Under the pieces are notes generated by a model. That model was not told the origin of the DNA. It made no database searches and saw only the letters and a list, made by a program, of their open reading frames with translations. The position numbers and the translations under genes were made by a program. From Takifugu bimaculatus (Eukaryota; Chordata; Actinopteri; Tetraodontiformes; Tetraodontidae): 64,000 nucleotides of DNA. The stretch is from positions 4,906,780-4,970,779 of the forward strand of contig CP034980.1 of NCBI GenBank assembly GCA_004026145.2, read 5' to 3'. Positions 54,534 through 64,000 of the stretch are shown piece after piece (position 1 is the stretch's first letter; every line of letters begins with the position of its first letter).

Positions 54534-57523
54534 CTGGTCAATACACAGATTGCAGCCATTTTCATTGCCCAGGCCATTTACTGTAAATGTTGTCGTGTGT
54601 GAAGTGTAATCAGCCTCCTCACCCTGTATAAATCTTCCACGGTCTGGTGCTGCATGGTGTAGAAGTGGGCACAGGCATACTCCAGCAGGGCGCCGAAGAT
54701 GAAGGTGAAGCAGATTCCCAGGTAGACGTCGATGGCTTTGATGAAGCAGTTGGCATTAGGGAGGGAGGTGCGGGCTCCCATCATTAGAGTGGTCATTGTC
54801 AGGACTGTTGTCACTCCTGCAAAATATGTCACGGCGTCATCGTTTCAATATCCCCGTGCACGTTTGCCGTCATGGCCTCCAATGCAGTTGTCCATATTTA
54901 GCAATTGAATATGCATGTGTTCAAATATGTTCTGAGCTCATCACTAGACTGGTAATTATGCTGATTATATGTGCTTCTTTGCAAACTGCTATACGGGAAT
55001 GTAATTATAAAGCAGCACATTAAGTCCGAACTTAATGTGTTTGAATTTTCAGTGAAAAAAACGGGTATCAAAAAGTTTAATTCATCTTATGAGAAGCTCA
55101 ATCCCCCGGGTGTTAATCTGCCTTTTAATGAACTGAATTCTCTTTGTTCAAGCAAGTATGGAAAGCAAAACCTCTCTTTTCAACCCATTAGTTAAATGCA
55201 GATAAAGTATGAGATTTCACAGGTTTTTGAAAGAGGAACTGACCCAGACAAATTACAGTCTGGCAGCCATGTCGTTATTTCTTTCACGAGTGAATGCTCC
55301 ATATATTTTATAGTCACTTTAGTTGAGGTTGCCAGTCTTAGATATGGTTGAACAAGTTTAACATTCTTGAATAAAGCCGCCTGTGTGAAGTTCAAAAAAA
55401 TCCCAAAGCAGATTTAGCACATAGTACAGGGAAATACTGTATTTGTGTAGGAGCCTAAGGGGGCTCCTTGTTAGTTTTCCCACAACATAGCCAATTCAGC
55501 CCCAAGCCAGAGCAGATTTTGGTTCATGCATGAACTGTCCTGGGTGAGATGACCAGTGAACTGTCTAAAATCCTAAAGAGTAAAGAGAAGAAAGGACCTT
55601 GACCTTGGTCCCAGGGTCCAACTTTACTTTTCAAGGAGGACACCATTACAGAAATGGATTTTCAGGAAGAGGAGACGGAGCCAAGCTGAGGCATCACATT
55701 CCCGGACTCATCATATGAGACCATAATGTTTGATACCAACTAAAAATACTATTTACACATCCATATAAGAGGAAGCCTGGATGAAATGATGACAGTTCAA
55801 ATAGATGCAATCAAATCATCATATGGAGACTGACCGATACAGGTCCTGGCTGGAACGGACGACTGGCTGATCCAGAAGGAGACCCAGGAGAGAACAACCA
55901 GCAGAGTAGAGGGGACATACGTCTCCAGGATAAAGAAGAGCACATTTCTACGCAGGGCAAAGTGCAGCACCAACTTGGGGTATTTTCCTAAAGTGAAACA
56001 TAGAGATGCCTTCCTATCTGCAGTCATTCTACATGTGGGGAATTCAGGGACTCTACCTGTCTCATACACAGCCTCTGACACAGTGGTGTGGTAGCTCTCC
56101 ACACTGTACTGAGCCAGCCTCAGCGTGTCCAGCCCTTTTACTGAATCATTCCCTCTGGTCCAGTAGAACACCACATCCTGCAGGTTGTAGCCCCCTGAAC
56201 ACACACGTAAGGAAAGGATTTGATTAATACTGGAGGGCTGCTCATTATGTGGGGATATCGTTGTCCCTCCCGTCAGATACTCACAACACGGGTGATGGGA
56301 ATGATGAGGGCGATGGAAATGGTGGCTGTTAATGTTCATCGACACAAATGACGGGTGATACTCACAGCTCTCCAGCTGCAGCGTGCAAACTTGTCTGTCC
56401 ATGGGGTACTTGGTCAGGTCCATGTTGCAGGCAATCGTTGCTGTAATGCTGTGGTAAAATTGCAATAGAACATAAAATTGCAATTTACAAAGTTGTTGCC
56501 CTTGAGAAAGAGTTACAAGAACAACAGTTTCTTGAAAGTGACAATTTGTGTTTAAGAAGCTACCGGAAGTAATAAATTGTTCATACAAATAAATTTAATT
56601 CTGTTGATATGACACAAGGAGAGAGCAACTATAACTATGGGTGAAACCAATTAAAAAATTTACTATAAAAAATCCTCATCTGAGGTGGAGCTGAGCTATT
56701 TTTTCCTCCTGCTTGCCGACCCCGAGGTTGCTTCATGACTAAGTACCGGAGGGCATAGAGAACAGTGCCGTTGCTGAAGATGCGTATTAGACGATTTTCC
56801 ACAGTGACGTCATGCAAGAAGGAGCGTTTGGAGTCTGGAATGAAGGTGTCAGGGATCCAGAGAAGCGACACAAGGCGTCCGTCCACGCTGATGCTCTCGT
56901 TACCAGGGAACACCAACCTGGAGTCCCGCCACCTCTGACGGAGGAAGATGGTGGCCGTGTAGTCCTGGAATATTGATAGCGAGAATATTTATTCATACAC
57001 CGTTCTGCCTTACTGGTTTTCTTTCTTTAATCCCAGAGTCTGGAAGGCAAGGCAGAGATGTATACCATATTGATTTCGGAGATGGCATCAATGCTGGCAA
57101 TGTCAAGGCTCATTCCAATCTCGACAGGACCCTCTATCACAGGTGGAGACGAGCAATAAATTGTTTATTTCATTAAAAGATAAACAAGCATTTAGCCGAA
57201 AGCAGCCGAGCGAATTATTTTGCTCCAACTGAATGATTTACAATCTTACCATTGAAATTGGGTCTGAGGTAGCGGTTGTATCCCTTCATCAGCTTTTGGA
57301 TTGTTGGTAGCAGCTGGGAGTCGTTCCAGTCTCCCCAGTGGTGGCTCGGATACATGCAGCCACTGGTGGTGGTGAGATAAGAGAGCAAGTGGACCACTAG
57401 CACAGGGAATGCACTAAGAGACATTTTAAACCTCAACAATAATCACATCAGTGTCACATCAAGCTCTCACCCCGGCGTGCAGCTCAGGAGCAGGATCATT
57501 AGCGCCACCAGCTGGACAGGCAT
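54201..57523 (-). CDS. gabrp: GABA-A receptor subunit pi-like (9 coding exons)
   Basis: Nine exons join into 1,353 nt with clean phases, 450 residues (human GABRP is 440). Seen: signal peptide MPVQLVALMILLLSCTPG, the ligand-binding domain with a 13-residue Cys-loop (C158-C172), TM1 (about 240-261), TM2 with PARTCIGVTTVLTMTTL (about 272-293), TM3 (about 301-324), a variable intracellular loop and TM4 ending at the C terminus. PAR before TM2 marks an anion channel. Cys at the 2' pore position and the SWVSFWIS, SLPNANCFIKAIDVYLGICF blocks match the pi subunit better than alpha, beta, gamma or rho; a teleost zeta-type subunit is the alternative. Such subunits form GABA-gated chloride channels in the plasma membrane; in mammals pi is mainly non-neuronal. 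It is convergent with afap1l1. Confidence 0.88.
54623..54816 (-). CDS. gabrp: gabrp coding exon 8 (TM2-TM3)
   Basis: Phase 1 in, phase 0 out. It encodes VTTVLTMTTLMMGARTSLPN and CFIKAIDVYLGICFTFIFGA, then the start of the intracellular loop. Confidence 0.96.
54817..55834 (-). other. gabrp: gabrp intron 7
   Basis: About 1 kb between exons 7 and 8; non-coding, nothing notable. Confidence 0.8.
55835..55987 (-). CDS. gabrp: gabrp coding exon 7 (TM1)
   Basis: Symmetric phase 1. It encodes LRRNVLFFILETYVPSTLLV and WVSFWISQSSVPARTCIG, spanning TM1 and the start of TM2. Confidence 0.96.
56057..56194 (-). CDS. gabrp: gabrp coding exon 6
   Basis: Symmetric phase 1. It encodes WGYNLQDVVFYWTRGNDSVK and GLDTLRLAQYSVESY of the extracellular domain. 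Confidence 0.94.
56366..56448 (-). CDS. gabrp: gabrp coding exon 5 (Cys-loop)
   Basis: Phase 2 in, phase 1 out. It encodes ITATIACNMDLTKYPMDRQV and CTLQLES, containing both Cys-loop cysteines. Confidence 0.95.
56747..56964 (-). CDS. gabrp: gabrp coding exon 4
   Basis: Phase 0 in, phase 2 out. It encodes DYTATIFLRQRWRDSRLVF, LLWIPDTFIPDSKRSFLHDV and VENRLIRIFSNGTVLYALR. Confidence 0.95.
57066..57133 (-). CDS. gabrp: gabrp coding exon 3
   Basis: Phase 1 in, phase 0 out. It encodes GPVEIGMSLDIASIDAISEI, the typical second beta-strand exon of GABA-A subunits. Confidence 0.93.
57250..57362 (-). CDS. gabrp: gabrp coding exon 2
   Basis: Follows a 108-nt intron with a strong pyrimidine tract (CTTGCTCTCTTATCTC). 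Phase 2 in, phase 1 out. It encodes the mature N terminus including KLMKGYNRYLRPNF. Confidence 0.88.
57471..57523 (-). CDS. gabrp: gabrp coding exon 1 (signal peptide)
   Basis: ATG in good context (AACAACAATGCC) opens a hydrophobic signal sequence. Donor GG|GTGAGA leaves phase 2, completed by T of exon 2 to give Gly. Confidence 0.82.
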
Positions 57524-57987
57524 TGTTGTTCAGCGGCCAGGCGACAGCAGCTATGCACAGGGGTGGGGGGGGAGGAAGTAAGAACCCGTGGGCATCAACA
57601 CCTGAATCCCAAATCCTTGTGTGATTTCTGTGGAGCTGACGGTGTGTCGCCAAATGCTGGTGGCACCTAAATGAGGGGGATCATTAACCTCTGGGGAAAT
57701 GTGTTGACATGCAGCCACAACGGGGCGATCTTTCAGCAATCAGCCGCACACTGGAGAGTGTATTGATTTCCGCCTCTCTGTTCCATGTACACAACCCCAC
57801 AAGCAAACCCACATACACAAAGTGCACCTGCATATTAAAATGCTTCTTTTTGAGTGTTTTTCTTGTGTGCACACATGATTTAAAGTCCTGTTGGCGTGCT
57901 TGTTACCTCATTGTTTATTCATCGCACCTCTGTGATGAGTAACCCCATTTTAAACTCGTAAAGAATCCCCTGTTGTCTAGCAGACCC

Positions 57988-57989
57988 CT

Positions 57990-58034
<45 letters not shown>
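57988..58034. repeat. (CA)n microsatellite
   Basis: About 23 CA units, running straight into a CACC-rich minisatellite. Confidence 0.96.
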
Positions 58035-58036
<2 letters not shown>

Positions 58037-58084
58037 ACCCCCACCACCCTCCCTCACCACCCCCACCACCCTCCCTCACCACCA
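58034..58084. repeat. CACC-rich minisatellite, two copies
   Basis: A 22-nt unit beginning ACCACCCCCACCACC and ending CTCCCTC is repeated twice in tandem. Confidence 0.8.
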
Positions 58085-59976
58085 TGCAGATAAATGTCAC
58101 TGTCACATCTCAGTCGTATTTCACGCTGAATTTCCGCCCGATAGTCTAAATTTGTCATGCTCAGTTGTATTTCGAGCCATTCACAATGCAACCATGTGCA
58201 AAGGTGAAATGGACATCTCAATAATGTCCATAGCCTTGTTGTCACCACCTCGGTGCAGAATTGCCACTGAATATTTAATGTGCTTCATGCTGCTAATCTA
58301 AACTATAATGCAGCTGTCTAGCTTCTTATTGAAAATTAAAGTTAGAGATAAACTAACGTCTCCTACTGCAGACCTGCAGACTACAGCTATATAATGGTCA
58401 TTACACACAATTATCTCTCTGTCTCCTACCTGCTTGGGTCCTCTGCTTCTCTTTTCCACCTCTGGTCACTCCTTTCCCCACCTTGCCTTTTGTTTCCTCC
58501 CCCTTGCTTCTGCCTCTGTCCCAGATGTTGTGATTGGCTGAGATTGGTTTCTTTTTTTCTTTAATCATTCAGAATCATTTTCCAGTGTTGCCTCCATGTG
58601 ATGGTGAAACCAGAGCTGCACCTGCAATTCAGTCCTGGAGTCTGTGCTGCTGTGGGTTGTTTTGATATTAGTTCCTGTCTCTGTGTCTTTCTGCACAGCT
58701 CTAGTCATCTCTCCCCACTGCCTCTCTGCATCCCCTCCTTCTTCTCTCTCTCTCTTGCTCTCCCTCTTTCTCTCTTTTTATGCCACGGAACCTTCTTTCT
58801 TCACTGCACCCCACTCGCGCATCCAGGCACATAACATGGACACTAATCTACTCGCGCAATGATACTATATCATTAGCATCTGCATTGGGCTTGTTTATTT
58901 TGGCCTCTCTTATCTTTTCTCCTGCACCGTCTTTAAAACGTGTTTTGCCTTTTCCAAATGACCCTGATATGACACCACCTTCTGAGCTATTTCTAATTTC
59001 TATTAACTTTTTTTTTTTTTTTTCTGAGTAGTCATAATCTAATTTAGCTTGTCTTTTCTCCCTCAAGTCTCAGTTTCATGATGCTCTCAACTCTTGAAAG
59101 CCTTTTTTATTTGTCCTTTTGCCCTGTTTAAAGACATTACTGGCAAAGGTAAAGATAATAAAGGTCTCCCCACACATTTGGAAGCCTCAACCAAAGAGTT
59201 GGAAACTGTTTTCCTGCTAAACATGCTTTTGCTTCCCACTGGTGACACTTGGAGAAATCCCAATTAGCTACTAGCTGTGAGGAAGAGCTTCCAGTCACAT
59301 TACATCGGGCCTCCTGGGAACTTACTGCTGCCAGGAGTTCCAGTATGTGTGAAAAGGCCTTCGGGGTCACAGCCTAATAATGACTTATGAGCCGCCTGCA
59401 CATTCACTTGACCTGCAGCGGCAAATTTCTTCCCATGCCTCTGTTCTCCAGTAGTGGCTGTTGATGTTAAATGATCAATATTATGCTCAGAAGTTGCTGC
59501 TGCTGGACATTCTGTTAGAAAGCTCCTATATTATTCATTCAATTTTAATTCAATAAAGTGAAACGTGCTGCAATATAAACATGAGATAAACTGATTGAAT
59601 CTATGGCTAGAATGGCACGACCTTGTTTACATAAATTGTCCCAGACAATCAGACACAAATGGAGATGCAGCTTGTGCACGGAGGGGTGAACATGTAAATG
59701 TGTGACCTTCAAAATAGACAGATAATGAATGACATAGAATGAAAGAAGAATATCTCCATATAGACGACTTACCTGCCATGTTCTTTTTAAATTCCAGTGT
59801 GGTTTTGGCCTGGCACTCCAAACATAGTCAGTCTTCTAAATTGTGGCCATTTCCACAAGTCTGATTTCACCTTTTTTTTCTAGGTTTCATCTCTGCAGAG
59901 TTTCAACACGACTCGAGACGGCACCCCAGCCCAAGATCATTATAGACAGCCACATTTTACGCGCCTTCTAACTAAC

Positions 59977-60150
59977 ACATCAACATGAAAACCCATTACC
60001 TCCATTCTCCGCCTCCCAGTGCATCTTGGAATGGAGTTTAAAAGTTCAATACTTGTTTCTAACGTCATTTATGGCCTAGCCCCACCACATTAACTTTGGT
60101 TGATTCAACAGAGCACTGCACTCCTCAAACTTCTCTTATGGGTAGACCAG
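59977..60150 (+). mobile_element. Degraded LINE-2-type reverse transcriptase fragment
   Basis: The + strand at 60001-60093 translates to RLPVHLGMEF followed by LVSNVIYGLAPPH, then a stop. This resembles the (W)LPVxxRIxFKIL...NGLAPxYL block near the RT C terminus of L2/Maui-like non-LTR elements. The fragment is short and interrupted; the assignment is from memory. Confidence 0.5.
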
Positions 60151-62105
60151 GTTAGATTTATTGGAATGAACATTTTCTTCCCTCTGATGATTTTATGTGC
60201 AGTTACTATGAGATTTCATTTTTTTAAAACCTTATTCTATTTTAAATATGCATCAACACAAACATCTGGCTCTTTTTATGAGATGAGGAACAATGTTTTT
60301 TTCTGCCCTTCATATTCCAACAGCATTTACAAACGAGAACACCCTGCTGCGATGTGCACAGCACCAGCTAGCTTCCATTACTTTCTTGTCACTCATTTTG
60401 CACTACGCTGCATGTCTACCTGTTTATGGCTGCCATCATCTCATCAGGTCATTGTCTCTAACTTCATTACACCAAATTCAATCTAATTCCACACAGTGCA
60501 CAGCAAACATCACCCCCATGTGCTGCCTGTGAATTTTGTCCACTCAGTCCTCAGATATAGATGCTTTTATTTATTATTTAAGCATTGGCTGCATTTTGAC
60601 AACAAGCCGTTTCAGCTAAGGTTCATCTTATCATTTCCACAGAGGCTGGAGGGAATGAAACCCCATTGCCTGCATGCCAGGACTGGTGATTTGCTGCTAA
60701 GGTGACAAATGGAGATGTCACATGAATGCATGGATGGAGATAAATCTCTGCTAAATGACAACTGCCACATCCAGGAGCAACATGTTTGGCGTAATGCCAC
60801 ATTGATTGCAAAAGGTGCTTGACTCTAAGCCAGATGTCTTAGTGAGACTGTTATTTATGTGGAAAGTGCGAGTTCCCTCACATACAATTCCAAGAAATTG
60901 TTATTTTCAAGAAGGCCTACAGATATGTTTAACCCCGGCTGGCTTATACCCAGAGCTTTATTAGTGCTGAGGCCTCAAGGAACAATTTGTAAGATGTCTT
61001 CTATCTTCAGGCCACGTTACATTTCTTGTCAAACCTTTCCATCGGTTTGTTATCTGATCTTATGCTAATATATTTATTCCCTGCTAGCTGTGCATTCATG
61101 TAAAAAGAGAAGTTGGTGGGAAAATACTGCGATTTGCATGACTTAAAGCATCATCATCATCATCATCAGGAGAAAATATGTAAAAAAGTTTGCTGGTTGC
61201 AAGTTACCCTGTAACTGCAGAGCTGTTACACCAAAATGTTTAGTTTAGATCCTCACTAAAGCATAGGTCATGTCCTCAGATTATCACACAGGCCTCGGCA
61301 GAGCCAGGACACTACAAGTGTCTCCTCAATTATTTGACTTATAATTTGAGCTGATAACAATTTCAACTTCATATTTGCAATTGGAAGCTGACATGTAATT
61401 ATTTGATAGTCTGAGAGTAAGGAACCAAAAACTGCTTAGGCAAACCTACTTATACTGTTGGATTTCCAGTAAATTCCTCATTTGTTACACTGTTTCTTTA
61501 TTGAATCATTTTATCTTCATTTTAGCTCAGTTAGATGTAGTATGGAGTCTTATAACGACAAATATTATATTAGTTTATATTAGGTTTCCTGTTCCCTCAA
61601 GGATTTTATTTATTCACTCATGTATTATTATTTTTGAAGACAGCACTCATAGAGCATAGCACAACATTCTGTTTGGGACTGGGAGCAGAAAGCAGCCTCC
61701 AGGACTACAGCGCACGGCTGCATTTGGTGCTGCTTTGCCGCTTTTACGCCCTCTAAGGACAAGAATCAATATGGCAAAATAATGGATGAAGGGAAGCTGT
61801 CCAATGTTAGGAGTTGCCTTTAACTGTGTACTGATTCATGAATAAAGAGCGAGTGTGTGGGGACAGTGTCTCCATATTACATGTCCATCCATCCCTCATG
61901 GGTCGTACATTCCTGGGACATGAAGGTGGCCTTTGATGACGACTAATTATTTAAATCTGATCAATATGTAGAGAGAAGATAAACAATATGTTATTATTGA
62001 ACATGAAATTCATTTTTCCACTATCAATTTCCTAGAATATTAAAACAAATGCAGATTTTTCTGTAATACGGCTATTTTTCTGATTTTTTATTGCTAGTTT
62101 ATAGC
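60151..62105. other. Non-coding DNA
   Basis: No gene or structured element recognised. A short (CAT)n run lies at about 61149-61168. Confidence 0.6.
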
Positions 62106-62108
62106 TAG

Positions 62109-62207
<99 letters not shown>
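62109..62207. repeat. (CTTT)n tetranucleotide microsatellite
   Basis: About 24 nearly perfect CTTT units. Confidence 0.98.
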
Positions 62208-64000
62208 ACAGTGATAGCCGCCTGAGATATCAGATACATATCTCCATTCTCAGAGAAGAAAGTTATTTACAGTTAAATTTGAAAAAAGAAAAAAAACCTG
62301 CCAGGGAAGAGAAAATTTGCATGACTTTAACAGACAGTTAATCTCAGTCACAATAATACACAACTAACATCTGCCTCCAATCTGGGGGAAAAAAGAGGAC
62401 TATTGATCCCTTTATCCTCCGGATAAACCCATTGAAACAGTCATAATGTTTTTACAGTGCTTTTTTTTTAAGGAAATAGGATAATCCATTCTAATAAAAA
62501 AAATTTTCGTCATATCTAGTAATACCTATCTGTCATCTGTTAAGCAATCATTCCACAGTGAAGTGAAGCATTTATTATTGTTCTGCAACCTCTGTTGGTG
62601 TCCCGGTTCAGCAGGCAGAGATTCTGTCACATATAATGTCCCACAAAGATGTTCTGAATGTGTTTTGATAAGCTTTAAGGTCCTTTCTGGCTAAAGTGAG
62701 GTAATTTGTTTCCAGGTTCTTTGTCATCAGTCACAATTCCAAAACTGAGGTAGTACACCTGTGGAGGACCTGATTCATTTTTTGAATTTTCTTGGATAAC
62801 TTTCATCAAACAACAGTTCTCCAAACTTCACCCACCTCAAATGAAGAGACCAGATGAAGTACCTACTCCATGTCAGTTGTTTCATATAGCCATGATTAGG
62901 GACCGGCACCCCAGAAGTGTGGGTGCACGATATGTACGTGTGAAGTGTCTCAGTGAGGTATCAATGAAAAGAGAGCAGGAGTCATTAAAAACCAATCATT
63001 CTGGTCCCCAGTTCTGCTTCCTGACTGCGTTGGGCTACTTCTTTGGATCTCTGCTGGCATCAACTGTGGATTATTCCTGATGTTGTAGCCATGAAGGTCT
63101 AGGTCACACGTCACAGCTGAGTACCCCCAACTTCAATTACCCTGTTCAGGGACAGGACAGGCGACATTATTTGACCCTTGTCAAGTCGACATCAACCCTG
63201 CCCTGACTGTAGGATATAACCTTCTACCCTATTTCGAACATTAGTGTGTATTAAACTAAAGATTCAGCTGCTGTTTGCTCTTCTACTCAAGCAATCCCCC
63301 CTCAGTTCTGATTGGATGACAGTAAGGAGGAGTATTATCTCTGATATCACTAATTAAATTTTATGTCCCCTTTTGATCGTCCCCCGTTTTACATTCCACA
63401 AATTGCTTTGGGATTTTAATATGCAGCTCAGCCAATCTCTAAGGAACCATAGACCTTTAAGAGCTAAATACTGTTACACAATCTTTCACTCGATCTATCA
63501 AAGTAATCCATTAACAGAATGCTTAAAGTTTATATAATGGAAATTTCAAAGCAGGTTTATTTCTCTTCTTTCAGAGAAATGCACCCAAGTAGGCATAAAA
63601 AAAAGCTCCAATGAGAGTAATGTTTCACCCTGGGCTGGCGCTGCAAAACAATGCTAAAGGTATTGAGATAAGCTTCAAAAAATGCAGGAAAAAGCTGGGA
63701 GATTGGTTCTTCTATATACTTTTATGTGCAAATACAACATTAATAGAGATTGGTCCTCAGCATTCACCACTGTATTACCCTGTATTACCGTTACATCACT
63801 GTCCACATTTCTTCAAGACCTGCATCTGTGGCCCTTCTCTGGGCCACAGAGTGCTCTTATCTGTTCTAATAGAGCAACTGAAGCGTAAATCCGTCAACGC
63901 TCCGGCCAGTCGATCCCATGGGATCGTTGATTGATGCTGTCTAAAAACACCTCAAACGACTGAGCGCGACCACTGTATTTGATGGTGTTACTTTCGGATG
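62208..64000. other. Non-coding DNA to window end
   Basis: No exon chain, RNA gene or mobile element recognised on either strand. Confidence 0.6.

Larger units (their letters stand above)
57524..59970. other. Non-coding DNA upstream of gabrp
   Basis: Contains the presumed gabrp promoter, which I cannot place. A (CA)n tract at 57988-58034 and a two-copy CACC-rich minisatellite follow. CT-rich low-complexity sequence lies near 58725-58780. Confidence 0.6.

Noticed and set aside
55797..56588. 263-codon minus-strand ORF
   Set aside because: It reads through gabrp exons 5-7 and the introns between them; the intron-derived parts have no family similarity.
57215..57424. Alternative gabrp start at 57424 giving MSLSAFPVLVVHLLSYLTTTSG
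   Set aside because: It looks like a signal peptide, but most of it is the translated pyrimidine tract of intron 1. The upstream exon 57471-57523 has a better ATG context and a clean in-frame splice.
1..64000. tRNA, rRNA, CRISPR arrays, bacterial operons or a novel defence-type system
   Set aside because: No tRNA B-box-like cores, spaced repeats, ribosome-binding-site-led gene clusters or rRNA segments were seen; the window is intron-rich vertebrate DNA.

Overview
This window is vertebrate nuclear DNA, most likely from a teleost (ray-finned) fish. It has intron-rich genes with GT-AG splice sites, many (CA)n/(GT)n microsatellites, and three genes whose translated exons resemble vertebrate actin-cytoskeleton and GABA-A receptor families. 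It shows no bacterial, phage, plasmid or CRISPR features. Gene models were built by joining exons by hand, checking reading-frame phase and splice sites. Family assignments rest on recalled protein families, since no database search was possible.

Layout. 1-2.4 kb is upstream non-coding DNA. 2.4-33.3 kb on the + strand is ablim3 (actin-binding LIM protein 3): 23 coding exons joining into a clean 696-residue protein with four LIM domains, a long linker and a villin headpiece. 33.3-42.7 kb is intergenic, with microsatellites and no credible gene. 42.7-53.8 kb on the + strand is afap1l1 (actin filament-associated protein 1-like 1): 19 exons carrying two PH domains and a coiled coil. 54.2-57.5 kb on the - strand is a GABA-A receptor pi-type subunit (gabrp), nine exons, 450 residues, tail-to-tail with afap1l1. 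57.5-64 kb is upstream non-coding DNA with a likely LINE-2-type relic and a long (CTTT)n repeat.

How the genes relate. ablim3 and afap1l1 both encode actin-binding adaptors and lie in the same order and orientation as human ABLIM3-AFAP1L1 on 5q32. The ABLIM1-AFAP1L2 and ABLIM2-AFAP1 neighbourhoods are the sister pairs from the vertebrate genome duplications. gabrp is functionally unrelated; its position here differs from the human AFAP1L1 neighbourhood.

The points most worth a second look are in afap1l1. There is a one-base reading-frame break inside exon 7 and a second probable one at the start of the second PH domain, in an otherwise intact gene. Two introns look like GC-AG introns. A perfect 17-bp hairpin encloses the predicted branch point in front of exon 17. 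ablim3 has an 11-bp microexon and a candidate internal RFX/CCAAT promoter. I did not find an undescribed multi-gene system; the window looks like an ordinary fish locus with some splicing and assembly oddities.
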